Shown here one piece after another: positions 1 to 8,891 of a DNA stretch of 64,000 bases. A model generated the notes under the pieces. That model saw only the letters and a list, made by a program, of their open reading frames with translations, was not told where the DNA came from and made no database searches. Source of the DNA: G965233625 sp965233625 (GTDB lineage: Bacteria; Planctomycetota; Planctomycetia; Pirellulales; Pirellulaceae); the NCBI GenBank assembly GCA_965233625.1, contig OZ247499.1:4774001-4838000 (forward strand), written 5' to 3'. Numbering within the stretch: position 1 is the stretch's first letter; every line of letters begins with the position of its first letter. The translations under genes and the position numbers were made by a program.

Positions 1-144
1 GCAGGCTGGCAGCAGATTGCGGCGGTGCAGCAGCATCGCATTTACGAAGTGCCGGCTGAGATCTGCCTGCAACCCGGGCCAGCCCTCATCATGCAAGGGC
101 TGCCCGAACTACAACGGCTGATCGCCGCAGCGCGACCAGACTAA
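1..144 (+). CDS. C-terminal end of a BtuF-like ABC transporter substrate-binding protein (partial)
   Basis: An open frame enters from the left edge in phase 1 and ends with TAA at 142-144, giving 47 residues. The segment IYEVPAEICLQPGPALIMQG followed by LPELQRLIAA resembles the C-terminus of cobalamin or iron-siderophore binding proteins of the BtuF/FepB type, where a VY-x-(V/I)-x-x-(D/E)-x(3)-QPGPA signature precedes the last helix. In that family the protein captures a corrinoid or chelate in the periplasm and hands it to a membrane permease. Only the last turn of the fold is visible, so the ligand cannot be deduced. It converges on leuS with a 9-bp gap. Confidence 0.55.
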   Translation, partial: AGWQQIAAVQQHRIYEVPAEICLQPGPALIMQGLPELQRLIAAARPD

Positions 145-153
145 CGACGCGGC

Positions 154-2994
154 TTAGCCCTTCAGCACAAAGTTGACCAGCCGTCCGGGCACGACCACCG
201 CTTTGATCACTTCTTTGCCATCAAGCAGTTCTTGCACCTTGCTGTCGGCCAGCACGGCGGCGTGCAGATCGTCTTTGCTGAGGCCCGCGGCGACTTCTAT
301 CTTGGCTTTGACTTTGCCTTTGATCTGCACCGGTATTTCGACGGTGTCAGACTTTGTCAGTGCTTCATCAAACTCCGGCCAGGGCTCGTAAGCCAGCGTC
401 TTCTCGGCGCCGGTTGCTTCCCACATTTCCTCCGCAATATGCGGAGCATAGGGCGAAAGCAACAGGATGAACTGCCGCATTGCCGAAAGCGGCCGCACCT
501 TTTCGCTGGTGAAATGATTCACAAACTCCATCAACCGCGCGATGGCCGTGTTGAACGACAGCGTTTCGATATCATTCGTGACAGCCATAATCGTGCTATG
601 AATCACGCGGTTTTGCTCTGCGGTTGGCTCCACATCCTGCACCGCAGCGTGAAGCTGCAACGCCTCCGCACGGTCATCTATCACCATCCGCCACGCGCGA
701 TTCAGGAAGTTGCGCACACCACCGACACCCGACATGCTCCACGGCTTTGTCGCTTCCAGCGGCCCCATGAACATTTCGTACAGACGCAGTGAGTCGGCGC
801 CAAAGTCTCTGACAACGTCGTCCGGGTTCACCACATTGCCGCGGCTCTTCGACATCTTCTCCGCTTTGCTTTTGATCCTGATCTGTGGCTGATCGATCAG
901 CACAAAACTATCGCCTTTCTTCTCGACCGCTTCGGCATCCACGACTTCAGCCGTCACCTGTTCGCCGCCGTCTGTTATGGCGAAGGTTCCGTCCTCCTTA
1001 TTCTCTTCAACATCCTTAGCAGACACCCACTCGCCTGCGGCATTCTTGTACCCAGTGAATTCCGCTTCACCCAGGATCATGCCCTGGTTGATAAGTTTCT
1101 GAAACGGCTCCGGGGTCGAAACATGCCCGCGGTCGTAAAGCACCTTGTGCCAGAACCTGGCATACAACAGATGCAATACCGCGTGTTCGGCGCCGCCGAT
1201 GTATAAGTCGACCGGCATCCATGCTTTTTCTTTTTCCGGGTCAACAAAGATGCCGTCGTTCTTGTTGTCGATATACCGCAGGTAGTACCAGCAAGAGCCG
1301 GCCCACTGCGGCATGGTGTTGGTTTCGCGGCGGTAACGGCGGCCGTCAATCTCTGGATAAAGCCAGTCGTCATCCGCCTTGGCAAGCGGCGGTTCCGGGC
1401 GTCCATGCGGCTTGTAATCTTCAAGCGGCGGCAGGTTCACCGGAAGGTCCGCCTCATCTACCGCGCGGAGCATGCCGGTCGGTTCGCCGCCTTCGTCAAG
1501 TTCGTGCAGGATGGGGAACGGTTCGCCCCAGAAACGTTGCCGGCTGAAGAGCCAGTCGCGAAGTTTGTAGTTCACCGCGGCGCTGGCCGTTCCTTCCTCA
1601 GCCAGCACGCCGGTAATCTTCTCTTTGAAAGCGTCTGTCGCCAAGCCATCGAACTCGCCGGAATTCACCGCGACACCCGTGTCTGCGAAACAGGCTTCGC
1701 CTTGGAGCACCGCGTCGCGGTCTTCGGCGCCTGCTCCGGGATCGACCACGGCAGTGATGGGGATGTCGAACTGCTGCGCGAACTCGAAGTCGCGTGTATC
1801 GTGCGCCGGTACGGCCATGATGGCGCCGGTGCCATAGCTAATGAGCACATAGTCGGCGATCCAGACCGGCGTCTTCTCGCCGTTGGCGGGATTGATAGCG
1901 TACGAACCGGTAAAGACGCCGGTCTTCTGCTTCTTCTCATCCTGCCGTTCGCGGTCACTGCGCGACGCCGCCCACTCGCAGTACTTCTGCACCTCTTCCT
2001 GCTGCTGCGGCGTCGTAAGCCGCTCGACCGCCGGATGCTCCGGCGCGATGACCATATAGGTGGCGCCGAAAAGTGTGTCGGGCCGCGTGGTGTAAACGCG
2101 CAGCACATCTTCACCCGGTTTACGGGGGAAGCCGCTTTCTTTACGCGCAAGTTGCCAGGGCAGATAACTGCCGGCGTCGCCGATATAGAAATCAACCTCG
2201 GCGCCGGTGCTGCGGCCAATCCAGGTGCGCTGCATATTCTTCACGCCGACGGGCCAGTCCACCTGCTCAAGATCGTTCTCAAGCCGGTCGGCGTACGCCG
2301 TAATGCGCAGCGTCCATTGCCGCAGCGGCATGCGTGTAACCGGGTGGCCGCCACGTTCGCTTTTGCCATCGACCACTTCTTCATTGGCAAGAACCGTACC
2401 CAGCCCGGCGCACCAGTTCACCAGTGCATCGTCGAGAAACGCCAAGCGGTGATCGTCCTGATACTGGCGGACGGCGGTTTCGCCCTGCTGCTGAATTTCT
2501 TCCGGGATGGGAAGCTCTGCAATGGGCCGGCCCTTCTGCTGCTCTGCATCAAACCAGGTATCGAACAGTTGCAGGAAAATCCACTGCGTCCATTTGAAGT
2601 AATCCACATCCGTGGTGGCGAGCTCACGGTCCCAGTCGTAACTGAAACCAAGTTCCTTCAACTGCCGCCGGAAGGTGGCGATGTTTTTCTCGGTCGAAAC
2701 ACGCGGCGGCACATTGTGCTTGATGGCGTACTCTTCAGCCGGCAGACCGAACGCGTCGAACCCCATCGGGTGCAACACAGACTTGCCACGCATCCGCTCG
2801 AACCGGCAGACGATATCCGTGGCGGTATAGCCCTCCGGATGCCCCACGTGCAGCCCATCGCCACTGGGATAAGGGAACATATCCAGCGCGTAAACCTTCT
2901 CACCCTCAGGCAGCTCCGGCGCCTTAAACGTCTTATGATCTTCCCAGAAGCGTTGCCATTTCGGCTCGATGGTGGCAGGGTTGTAACGCGGCAT
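154..2994 (-). CDS. leuS: Leucyl-tRNA synthetase
   Basis: Class I aminoacyl-tRNA synthetase that charges tRNA-Leu with leucine in the cytoplasm. The 946-residue product starts MPRYNPATIEPKWQ, typical of the family. The HIGH signature is HVGH at residues 49-52 inside MFPYPSGDGLHVGH. The KMSKS loop is exact at residues 713-717 and is followed by RGNVVNPDD. The CP1 editing domain lies between, with the conserved TTRPDTLFGATYMV stretch. At 946 residues it is longer than the roughly 860 of E. coli; part of the extra length is a lysine- and glutamate-rich insert just before the KMSKS loop, a position where LeuS proteins vary. The ATG at 2992-2994 is the only start that keeps the conserved N-terminus. 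It is a single gene here, with no partner in the same direction. Confidence 0.97.
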   Translation of the reverse strand: MPRYNPATIEPKWQRFWEDHKTFKAPELPEGEKVYALDMFPYPSGDGLHVGHPEGYTATDIVCRFERMRGKSVLHPMGFDAFGLPAEEYAIKHNVPPRVSTEKNIATFRRQLKELGFSYDWDRELATTDVDYFKWTQWIFLQLFDTWFDAEQQKGRPIAELPIPEEIQQQGETAVRQYQDDHRLAFLDDALVNWCAGLGTVLANEEVVDGKSERGGHPVTRMPLRQWTLRITAYADRLENDLEQVDWPVGVKNMQRTWIGRSTGAEVDFYIGDAGSYLPWQLARKESGFPRKPGEDVLRVYTTRPDTLFGATYMVIAPEHPAVERLTTPQQQEEVQKYCEWAASRSDRERQDEKKQKTGVFTGSYAINPANGEKTPVWIADYVLISYGTGAIMAVPAHDTRDFEFAQQFDIPITAVVDPGAGAEDRDAVLQGEACFADTGVAVNSGEFDGLATDAFKEKITGVLAEEGTASAAVNYKLRDWLFSRQRFWGEPFPILHELDEGGEPTGMLRAVDEADLPVNLPPLEDYKPHGRPEPPLAKADDDWLYPEIDGRRYRRETNTMPQWAGSCWYYLRYIDNKNDGIFVDPEKEKAWMPVDLYIGGAEHAVLHLLYARFWHKVLYDRGHVSTPEPFQKLINQGMILGEAEFTGYKNAAGEWVSAKDVEENKEDGTFAITDGGEQVTAEVVDAEAVEKKGDSFVLIDQPQIRIKSKAEKMSKSRGNVVNPDDVVRDFGADSLRLYEMFMGPLEATKPWSMSGVGGVRNFLNRAWRMVIDDRAEALQLHAAVQDVEPTAEQNRVIHSTIMAVTNDIETLSFNTAIARLMEFVNHFTSEKVRPLSAMRQFILLLSPYAPHIAEEMWEATGAEKTLAYEPWPEFDEALTKSDTVEIPVQIKGKVKAKIEVAAGLSKDDLHAAVLADSKVQELLDGKEVIKAVVVPGRLVNFVLKG

Positions 2995-3491
2995 AATATT
3001 GGTTTGCGAGTAAGGCTAAGTTTAGTGGTTTGAGCATTGTACCCTCGCCCACTTGTGGGAGAGGGTGGCACGCAGTGCCGGGTGAGGGCTTTCCCGGCCG
3101 CCCAACAACGTCAATACACATTCGCGAATGACGCGGTTTACGCGTTGCGGCGGGGCATCGCTTTCCCCCTCATCTGGCCTCCGGCCATCTTCTCCCCCAA
3201 GGGAGAAGAGCAGGTGCAGCGTCGCACTCGGAAGGCTTTCAGGCGCTTTGGCTTGCAGTATAGTGCTTCACCTTAAATGGTGGAATCGGCGGCAGAAGCA
3301 GCCACACGCAGGACAACCGCGCGGCGTTGAAGGTTCAAAAAGATATTTTCCGGCGGCCACGCCCTGCAGACCAGACGTGTCTGCCCGGCGGCGAAGATAC
3401 TTCTAACAACGTTGTTCAACCGTTCGAACAACCACCGCGTCCCGGTTTGACCCACCGGGCGCACCTTCCACCACACCTGCGAGGAAGCAAA
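2995..3491. repeat. Intergenic stretch with two copies of an interspersed GC-rich repeat
   Basis: No gene is apparent between leuS and the AAA ATPase. At 3041-3094 there is a copy of an interspersed motif (CCCTCGCCCACTTGTGGGAG followed by AGGGTGGCAC). At 3164-3213 there is a second, diverged form (CCCCCTCATCTGGCCTCCGG followed by CCATCTTCTCCC). Related sequences recur at 36991-37035, 46511-46556 and 46646-46696, so this is a dispersed family. Each copy has an internal short inverted repeat around CTCCCC/GGGGAG and could fold as a hairpin. The last 60 bases before 3492 presumably carry the ATPase promoter, but I see no clear -35/-10 pair. Confidence 0.6.
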
Positions 3492-4382
3492 ATGATCCGC
3501 GCCGCCAAAAACAACCACGGTTACCAGTGGACCCAGCGCAGCCCAGGCGTTTTCAACGTCTGCGGCCAGACCCGCCTCACCCTGCCGCCCGGCGCCTACC
3601 AGTGCGAAACCGATTACAACGGCCAGCCGTATTACCAGAAACGCGACCTGCAGGTTGACGAGCTGATTGACTTCCCCGGCAGCCTACCGGCGAAGATCAT
3701 CGGCGAGATCGACCGCTTCTGGCAACTGGGCGACCAGTATTCGCAGCTTGGTTTTCTGCATCGCCGCGGGTACCTGCTGTATGGCAAACAGGGCGGCGGC
3801 AAGTCTTCGCTGATTCATCAGGTCATCAGCCGCGTGGTGGCGTCGGGCCAGGTGGTGTTCTTCTGCAAAGAACCGTGCGCCTTCCTGGCGTGCATGGAGA
3901 AATTCCGCGAAGTCGAACCGGAACGTCCGATGCTCTGCGTGTTCGAAGATATTGACGCCATCATCTATCACCACGGTGAAGACGACCTGCTGCAGTGGCT
4001 GGACGGCAACAACCAGATCGACCGCGCCGTGAATCTGGCCAGCACCAACTACCCGGAACGGCTGGACGCACGCATCGTCTCACGCCCGCGGCGGTTCGAC
4101 CGCATTCTACGGATCGAGTCTCCATCGGCGGAACTGCGCGAACGGTTCCTGGATCGCAAGCTGCCGCAGCAGACAGCCGACCAGCGCAACCGCTGGGTGA
4201 AGCTCACGGCTGGCATGACGTTCGCTGCGATGGCGGAACTGGTCATCAGCGTGAACTGCTTTGGCGATGATCTGGACGAATCCGTGCAGCGTCTGCGGCG
4301 CCTGGATAAGAACCCGCCTTCCAGCGAAGAATTCGCCGAAGAAGGCTTTACGGATGAAGCGTTGCTGACGCTCCACCAGTAA
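3492..4382 (+). CDS. Stand-alone AAA+ ATPase
   Basis: Single-domain AAA ATPase of 296 residues. Walker A is GKQGGGKS at 98-105, preceded by RGYLLY as in BCS1/FtsH-type AAA modules. Walker B is LCVFEDID at 148-155, sensor 1 is around ASTNYPERLD, and a candidate arginine-finger segment RPRRFDRI follows. The frame stays open upstream to 3327, but I place the start at ATG 3492: GAGG at 3481-3484 lies 7 nt upstream, and the upstream translation has no domain character. There is no membrane segment, protease domain or obvious partner gene nearby, so its substrate is unknown. The N-terminal 60 residues, which read like a short beta-rich module (QTRLTLPPGAYQCE), may contact the client. Family assignment is firm; cellular role is open. 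Confidence 0.85.
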   Translation: MIRAAKNNHGYQWTQRSPGVFNVCGQTRLTLPPGAYQCETDYNGQPYYQKRDLQVDELIDFPGSLPAKIIGEIDRFWQLGDQYSQLGFLHRRGYLLYGKQGGGKSSLIHQVISRVVASGQVVFFCKEPCAFLACMEKFREVEPERPMLCVFEDIDAIIYHHGEDDLLQWLDGNNQIDRAVNLASTNYPERLDARIVSRPRRFDRILRIESPSAELRERFLDRKLPQQTADQRNRWVKLTAGMTFAAMAELVISVNCFGDDLDESVQRLRRLDKNPPSSEEFAEEGFTDEALLTLHQ

Positions 4383-4404
4383 GTGACATCTATTTGTCAC
4401 AATG

Positions 4405-6108
4405 CTACTGCGTCACCATTCGTCGCATCTGCTGGTACTCGGCCGCTTCTTCGTAGCCCGCCCTGGTGCAGGCGGCGGCCATGTTCTGCAACACCTTGCG
4501 GGCGATTTCTAGCCTCTCAGCCGTCGCCTTCTTAAGTGTCTCCAGCGCCGCGCGGTAGTAATGCAGCGCGGCGTCCGTGTTCCCGCGGTCCGCCAGATGG
4601 GCCGCCAGGTTGTTGATGATCTTGCCGCGCTCCGAATCACGCACCGCATATTTGCTGAGCGAAAGCAGCATCGCTTCGATCCGTTCATCTTCGGCGGAAA
4701 GCTGCTGCTTCGAAAAATACTCCGCGGCCACAATCCTTGTCACCGCCCCGGGTTGAACGTCTTCGCCCTGCGGTTCTGTCGCCTGCTTCATGGTGGAAAT
4801 TGCGTGGGCGATGCCATACACATTGCCAATGTTAAACGCATCGGCCAGAGCCACTTCCCGGCGGGCGCCCTCGATATCACCGTCGCTTAGCAGGCAGTGA
4901 GCAAGATTCAGATGAGCAGGGGCGAAGGTGGGATTCACCCGCAGCGCCCGGCGGAACTTCCGCTGAGCCGCTTCCCACTTCTGCTCACTCGCGTAACTGG
5001 CGCCGTAGAAATTCAGCAAAAGCGGTGCGCGGTGCGAGTCGTAGGCCCAGGCGCTGCGACGAAGCAGCTCCACGGTGCGGACCTGACCGCCCAGGCCAAA
5101 GAAGGCCCGCGCGGCGTGATAGCTTTCGATAAAGTGGCCTTCAATCTTCACCTGAAACGGATTTTCGTTCCGGCGGAAACGGACGGTGTGCACACCTTGC
5201 GGCAAGATAAGAACCGGCGCCACACTTTGCTGCAATTCCGCCACATCCGCGAGCGGCAGACGCTGCCCATCCACTTCAATCATGTCAGCCGTCGGCGGTA
5301 TGGGCACGCCGTGCTTATTCTGCAATGCCACACACTCACGATCATCAAACCGCCGCGACTGCCCGCTTAACGCAATCGTTTCTCCAGGCTGATCGCCGCT
5401 TGGATCATCGCCGGGAACCTTAGGCGGTATTGCTGCGGGTTGCCGTTCACCGCCATCTGCGGGTTGAAGCACCGCGGGGGCGCCGTCATCAGGTGGAGGG
5501 TCGCTGGGCTTCGTACCCAGATCATCAGCCGGAACGCCATCGGTTGAAACTGTTGAACTACCGTCTGCGCTGGCCGTTGCATCTGCCGCTGCTTCACCAT
5601 CTGCTGCCGGCGCCGCACCGTCTGCATCCACCGATGGAGCAGCGTCATCATCGTTCACCGCGACGCCATCCGCGGCAGGCGTGTGAGTGTTCGCTGGCCA
5701 GAACATCCATCCAGCCGCAACGATCAGAAGTAACAGTGCGACCGCGCCGCCAGCCACGGCAGGGATCAACCACGGCGGCGCCGGTCGCGCTGCGTGAGCA
5801 TTTTCCGCTTGTGACACGTTGCTGTCACTTGGCGCGACAGGCTGTTGCGGCTCTGGTTGCGGAGGCAGGTTCTGTACGGGTGGCGGCGCTGTTGCGGCGG
5901 GCGCCGGCTGCTGTGCCGCCACTACGGTTGCTGCCGGTGGGCGGTGTGTCTGCTGGACGGGCGGCGGTTGTTGCTGCACGGGCGGAGCCGGGGCGCTGGC
6001 GGCGGGAACCGTCAGCGGCGTCCGGCAGCCGGGACATCGTGCCTGTTTGCCGCCCCAGTGTTCAGGCAATTCGAATTGCAGGCCGCAACGACAGGTGACT
6101 TCAATCAT
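4405..6108 (-). CDS. Zinc-ribbon, single-membrane-span TPR protein
   Basis: A 567-residue protein of modular build. Residues 1-35 form a zinc-ribbon-like module (CRCGLQF...CPGC). A Pro/Gln/Ala-rich linker follows, then a hydrophobic segment at about residues 114-136 (AVAGGAVALLLLIVAAGWMFW) that should span the inner membrane. Next is a low-complexity Asp/Ala region to about residue 245. The C-terminal half contains at least two tetratricopeptide-like repeats (WEAAQRKFRRALRVNPTFAP and the region after it). Enzymatic residues are not recognisable; the TPRs imply a protein-binding scaffold. It is the last gene of a minus-strand run beginning with the 1293-residue propeller protein, and its start is 9 bp from the stop of the WD40-like gene. 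Zinc-ribbon + membrane segment + TPR proteins are common in planctomycetes; function unknown. Confidence 0.75.
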   Translation of the reverse strand: MIEVTCRCGLQFELPEHWGGKQARCPGCRTPLTVPAASAPAPPVQQQPPPVQQTHRPPAATVVAAQQPAPAATAPPPVQNLPPQPEPQQPVAPSDSNVSQAENAHAARPAPPWLIPAVAGGAVALLLLIVAAGWMFWPANTHTPAADGVAVNDDDAAPSVDADGAAPAADGEAAADATASADGSSTVSTDGVPADDLGTKPSDPPPDDGAPAVLQPADGGERQPAAIPPKVPGDDPSGDQPGETIALSGQSRRFDDRECVALQNKHGVPIPPTADMIEVDGQRLPLADVAELQQSVAPVLILPQGVHTVRFRRNENPFQVKIEGHFIESYHAARAFFGLGGQVRTVELLRRSAWAYDSHRAPLLLNFYGASYASEQKWEAAQRKFRRALRVNPTFAPAHLNLAHCLLSDGDIEGARREVALADAFNIGNVYGIAHAISTMKQATEPQGEDVQPGAVTRIVAAEYFSKQQLSAEDERIEAMLLSLSKYAVRDSERGKIINNLAAHLADRGNTDAALHYYRAALETLKKATAERLEIARKVLQNMAAACTRAGYEEAAEYQQMRRMVTQ

Positions 6109-6117
6109 CGCGGCTCC

Positions 6118-7368
6118 TTAGTAATGATTGAGCAGAAGAATATAGATGTCGCGGCCCTGCCCATTCTTCGCCGTGAAGGCAATCTCCGGGATTCTAGACA
6201 TCGGATTCAAAGCCACATCGGCGGGCGCCGGGCAGACCTGCGGATAATCAACGCTGACCGCGGTGCCGCTGCCACAATCAAAAACACGCAGCGGAAAGTA
6301 CGCCTGCCGCTGGTGTGCATTGGAAAAGAACCAGAGTTGCTCACCGCTGGGCGACCATGCCGGGCCTTGCGATTTGAAGCTCTTGTTCACCACCACATCC
6401 TCCGCCGCTTTGCGGACAGCGGTGCCTTTTGTCTCGCAGAATTCGATCCGCCACGGATTGTTATTCCCTGGCGCCCGGATGAAGTACGCGATGCGATTCT
6501 CCGGCGGTGCGAACACCGCGCTGCGTAGCGTGCCTGTTGCCGGGCTGGCGACAACGGTTTCGCCGCGCGTTTGTAGATTCCGCAGCACCACATCAAACGC
6601 CGTCACACGGTCGCTGCGTTTACGTGGCCTCAGCATTAAGAGCCGCACGCCATCGCGGCTCCAGCGTGGCGCCGTTCCCGCGGCAATTTCTACGGGAGCA
6701 CTCTTGCGCTGCTGGTTCCACGCCATCTGCATGATGCGATCGTTCTGCGCATAAGCCAGCCGCATCACGCCATCGGTCTGGGCATAGACAGCGGGAAATT
6801 CGTGCAACACGTCAGCGCCGGTTTTCGCTTCAACCTTCCCCTGCCCGGCCGTATTCATCCCGGCGGAAAACATCACCGCGGCGCCACCACTGCCGGGCGC
6901 GAGCCGAGAGAAGACAAAACAATCTGGTTTGCCTGCACCCCAGCGGAACATGTAATCGTAGGCCTTGGGCTGATCGGTCAGCAGCAACGGCTGGCGACTA
7001 GCCAGCGAAGGGAACATCAGCAGCTTGCTGGTTGTCGCCGCATTCGATGCCCCGGTGCTCTGCTGAAACGCCAGCCGTTTTCCGTCCGCCGACCATACCG
7101 GAACGTGATGCTGCTTCTCACCATCGCGATGCAGCCGCAACATCAGCACCGGCGTCCGCGCCGGCAGCGCCGCCTTCGCACGCAGTTCCGCCAGAGTCGG
7201 AAACCGGTCGAACCCCGCCAGCTCCCGATCCAGCTCAATATCCGTAAACTCACCCGGAACGGTCTGCGCCGCGAGTGAAGCAGTGACACAAAACGGCGCC
7301 AGACACGCGGCGAAGCATAGGAACGCAACACGCAGAGGAATGTCTACACGGTTACCTACGGATGGCAA
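6118..7368 (-). CDS. Secreted WD40-like (TolB-type) beta-propeller protein
   Basis: The recognisable product is a signal peptide (RVAFLCFAACLAPF...ASLAAQ) followed by about 380 residues with repeated propeller blades of the TolB/PD40 kind: VPVWSADGKRLAFQQ, APRWSRDGVRLLMLRP and GPAWSPSGEQLWFFS all fit the W-S-x-D/S-G-x-x-L pattern. Such proteins usually act as binding platforms in the periplasm. The start is uncertain. The frame continues upstream to 7716, but that extension reads through the palindromic repeat at 7371-7506 (yielding the peptide NPKRERG). I therefore prefer the TTG at 7366-7368, giving 416 residues; an ATG at about 7572 is the conventional alternative. It sits between the unknown secreted protein and the TPR protein in the same operon-like run. 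Confidence 0.75.
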   Translation of the reverse strand: MPSVGNRVDIPLRVAFLCFAACLAPFCVTASLAAQTVPGEFTDIELDRELAGFDRFPTLAELRAKAALPARTPVLMLRLHRDGEKQHHVPVWSADGKRLAFQQSTGASNAATTSKLLMFPSLASRQPLLLTDQPKAYDYMFRWGAGKPDCFVFSRLAPGSGGAAVMFSAGMNTAGQGKVEAKTGADVLHEFPAVYAQTDGVMRLAYAQNDRIMQMAWNQQRKSAPVEIAAGTAPRWSRDGVRLLMLRPRKRSDRVTAFDVVLRNLQTRGETVVASPATGTLRSAVFAPPENRIAYFIRAPGNNNPWRIEFCETKGTAVRKAAEDVVVNKSFKSQGPAWSPSGEQLWFFSNAHQRQAYFPLRVFDCGSGTAVSVDYPQVCPAPADVALNPMSRIPEIAFTAKNGQGRDIYILLLNHY

Positions 7369-7370
7369 AT

Positions 7371-7506
7371 TAACCCGAAGCGCAAGCGAGGGACGTTTGA
7401 TCGAATGCAAAGAACAAAGTCTTTTGGCAAAACAGCTCCGCGCCAAAAGTTTTCCTGACGGGCCATGTGCAATAGAGCGGGGCGCCCCTCGCTCGCGCTT
7501 CGGGTT
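7371..7506. repeat. REP-like palindromic element pair (copy A)
   Basis: A left unit begins AACCCGAAGCGCAAGCGAGG at 7372. A right unit ends in its inverted form, GCTCGCGCTTCGGGTT, at 7491-7506, with about 90 bp between. The same inverted pair is seen at 13273-13405 and, split by an insertion sequence, at 15751-15868 plus 17320-17336. Each arm can form an imperfect hairpin with the other. When translated, the left arm gives the peptide NPKRERG, which then contaminates the apparent N-terminus of the neighbouring gene. The interior of this copy differs from that of the other two. Confidence 0.8.
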
Positions 7507-7594
7507 CGTGTTCTGTCGTTCAGCAAACACACCGGGAAAAGAAGAGCATAAAACCCGCCTGATATTCGCCATCACCCACATTCTGCACCCCCGT

Positions 7595-8887
7595 TCAAAA
7601 AGGGAAACGGGCGGTGGATTGCACCGGCGTTTCGTGAAGGATGACGTTGTGGGTTCTGCCGGGCCGTGCGGGGGTGATCTGCAAGGCGTAGCTTGCCTTC
7701 TTGCGGGAATGCACACGCAGAAACACCCGGTCGTTGTGCCGGTAAGGCGGCAGGTCCACGGTAACGGCCGGGTCTTCGGGCGGGCGGATCTTCACCGCGG
7801 CGTCAAAGTTCAGCAGCTCGAACCAGTCGACGGAATCGCCGCCGGCCGGATCGAGTTCGCCCCGCAGTGTGACCGAAGCGATGCGGCTGCCGCTGCAACT
7901 TACCTTCTGCGCGGCAAACCATTGTGCGTTCGGGTCCTGCTCCGGGGCTGACGGGTAGAAGCTGCATTTCAAAGATAACTTCAAACCGTCGCTGATCTTC
8001 GCACGGTCTTCCTGGCTGAGCCATTTCGAAGCAAAGCTGGCGGCTTCTTTGTCGTCGACCGTCTCGCCGGAAGTGAACAGATACACCGCTTCCAGCTTCC
8101 GCGCGATCGTTTCCGAATAATGCAGATGGTCCGTATCAAAGGTCAGGCCGGCTTCGTCCTTCAGGTAGGCATCCGACAGCGCGTAGAACAGCAGCTCTAC
8201 ATGCCGTCGTGGTACGTCAACAGCGTCCAGCGTCTCGAGTTCCGAAACCTGCCGGGGCGTGAACCACATGGGATGGGCGGTGGCAATGTCCGCGATGTCC
8301 TTACGATAAATGTCCACGGCCAGTTCTTTGGCCCGTTCTTCCGTGTAGAGCTTCCGCAGTGTTTTCAGCGGCGTGTCATCTTCAAACGGCCGCGCCTTGG
8401 TGCGGAGGTAACTTCTTAGCTGCCGTTCTGGCGCTGCTTCGGCAGCCGCGGTGGCCTGTTTGCCAAAGGCGTCCATCGCCATTTTCAGTGACTTATTCCT
8501 GGCACTGGCGGCCATCTGTTGCTGGCTGACAATCCGCACGGTGCGAATCACTTCCGCTCGCAGTTTCCCGCCGGCGCGGGTGGGCGACACTTCAATCTTG
8601 ATCCAAGGTTTATCGTTGTTCGCAGTCACTTCAAACACGCCGTCCACAGCAGGCGGCTCGGCGACAATGGCGACGCGGTCGTGCTTGAGGAAGAAGAATT
8701 CCAGCGGCGTGCTCAGCCCCATGCCGCGGCGTGAGAAAGATCGCTTCACGCGGCGGTTCTGCTCACTCAAATCAATTTCCATCACACGCGGCGGAACCAT
8801 CAGGCGCCCTTGCGCGGCCAGTTCGCCAGCAGCAAACATTGCCAAAATTCCGCAGACCAGTGCGGGCAACGAGCCGAGGTTTCGCAT
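7595..8887 (-). CDS. Secreted protein of unknown function
   Basis: A 430-residue protein beginning with MRNLGSLPALVCGILAMFAA, a clear Sec signal peptide ending near GELAAQ. The body carries no motif I recognise. It has an early basic patch (NRRVKRSFSRRGMG), a central helical region (RSYLRTKARPFEDDTPLKTL) and a C-terminal beta-rich part (PPYRHNDRVFLRVHSRK). The frame is open upstream to 9034, but that part overlaps the preceding gene; ATG 8887 lies only 4 bp after the stop of the 1293-residue propeller gene, which suggests translational coupling. No cysteine pairs, metal-binding pattern or membrane anchor are seen. Context places it with exported or envelope proteins. Confidence 0.7.
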   Translation of the reverse strand: MRNLGSLPALVCGILAMFAAGELAAQGRLMVPPRVMEIDLSEQNRRVKRSFSRRGMGLSTPLEFFFLKHDRVAIVAEPPAVDGVFEVTANNDKPWIKIEVSPTRAGGKLRAEVIRTVRIVSQQQMAASARNKSLKMAMDAFGKQATAAAEAAPERQLRSYLRTKARPFEDDTPLKTLRKLYTEERAKELAVDIYRKDIADIATAHPMWFTPRQVSELETLDAVDVPRRHVELLFYALSDAYLKDEAGLTFDTDHLHYSETIARKLEAVYLFTSGETVDDKEAASFASKWLSQEDRAKISDGLKLSLKCSFYPSAPEQDPNAQWFAAQKVSCSGSRIASVTLRGELDPAGGDSVDWFELLNFDAAVKIRPPEDPAVTVDLPPYRHNDRVFLRVHSRKKASYALQITPARPGRTHNVILHETPVQSTARFPF

Positions 8888-8891
8888 CGCA

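Noticed and set aside
1405..3033. 542-codon open frame antisense to leuS
   Set aside because: It is a mirror of a highly biased real gene; the translation has no domain character and leuS is certain.
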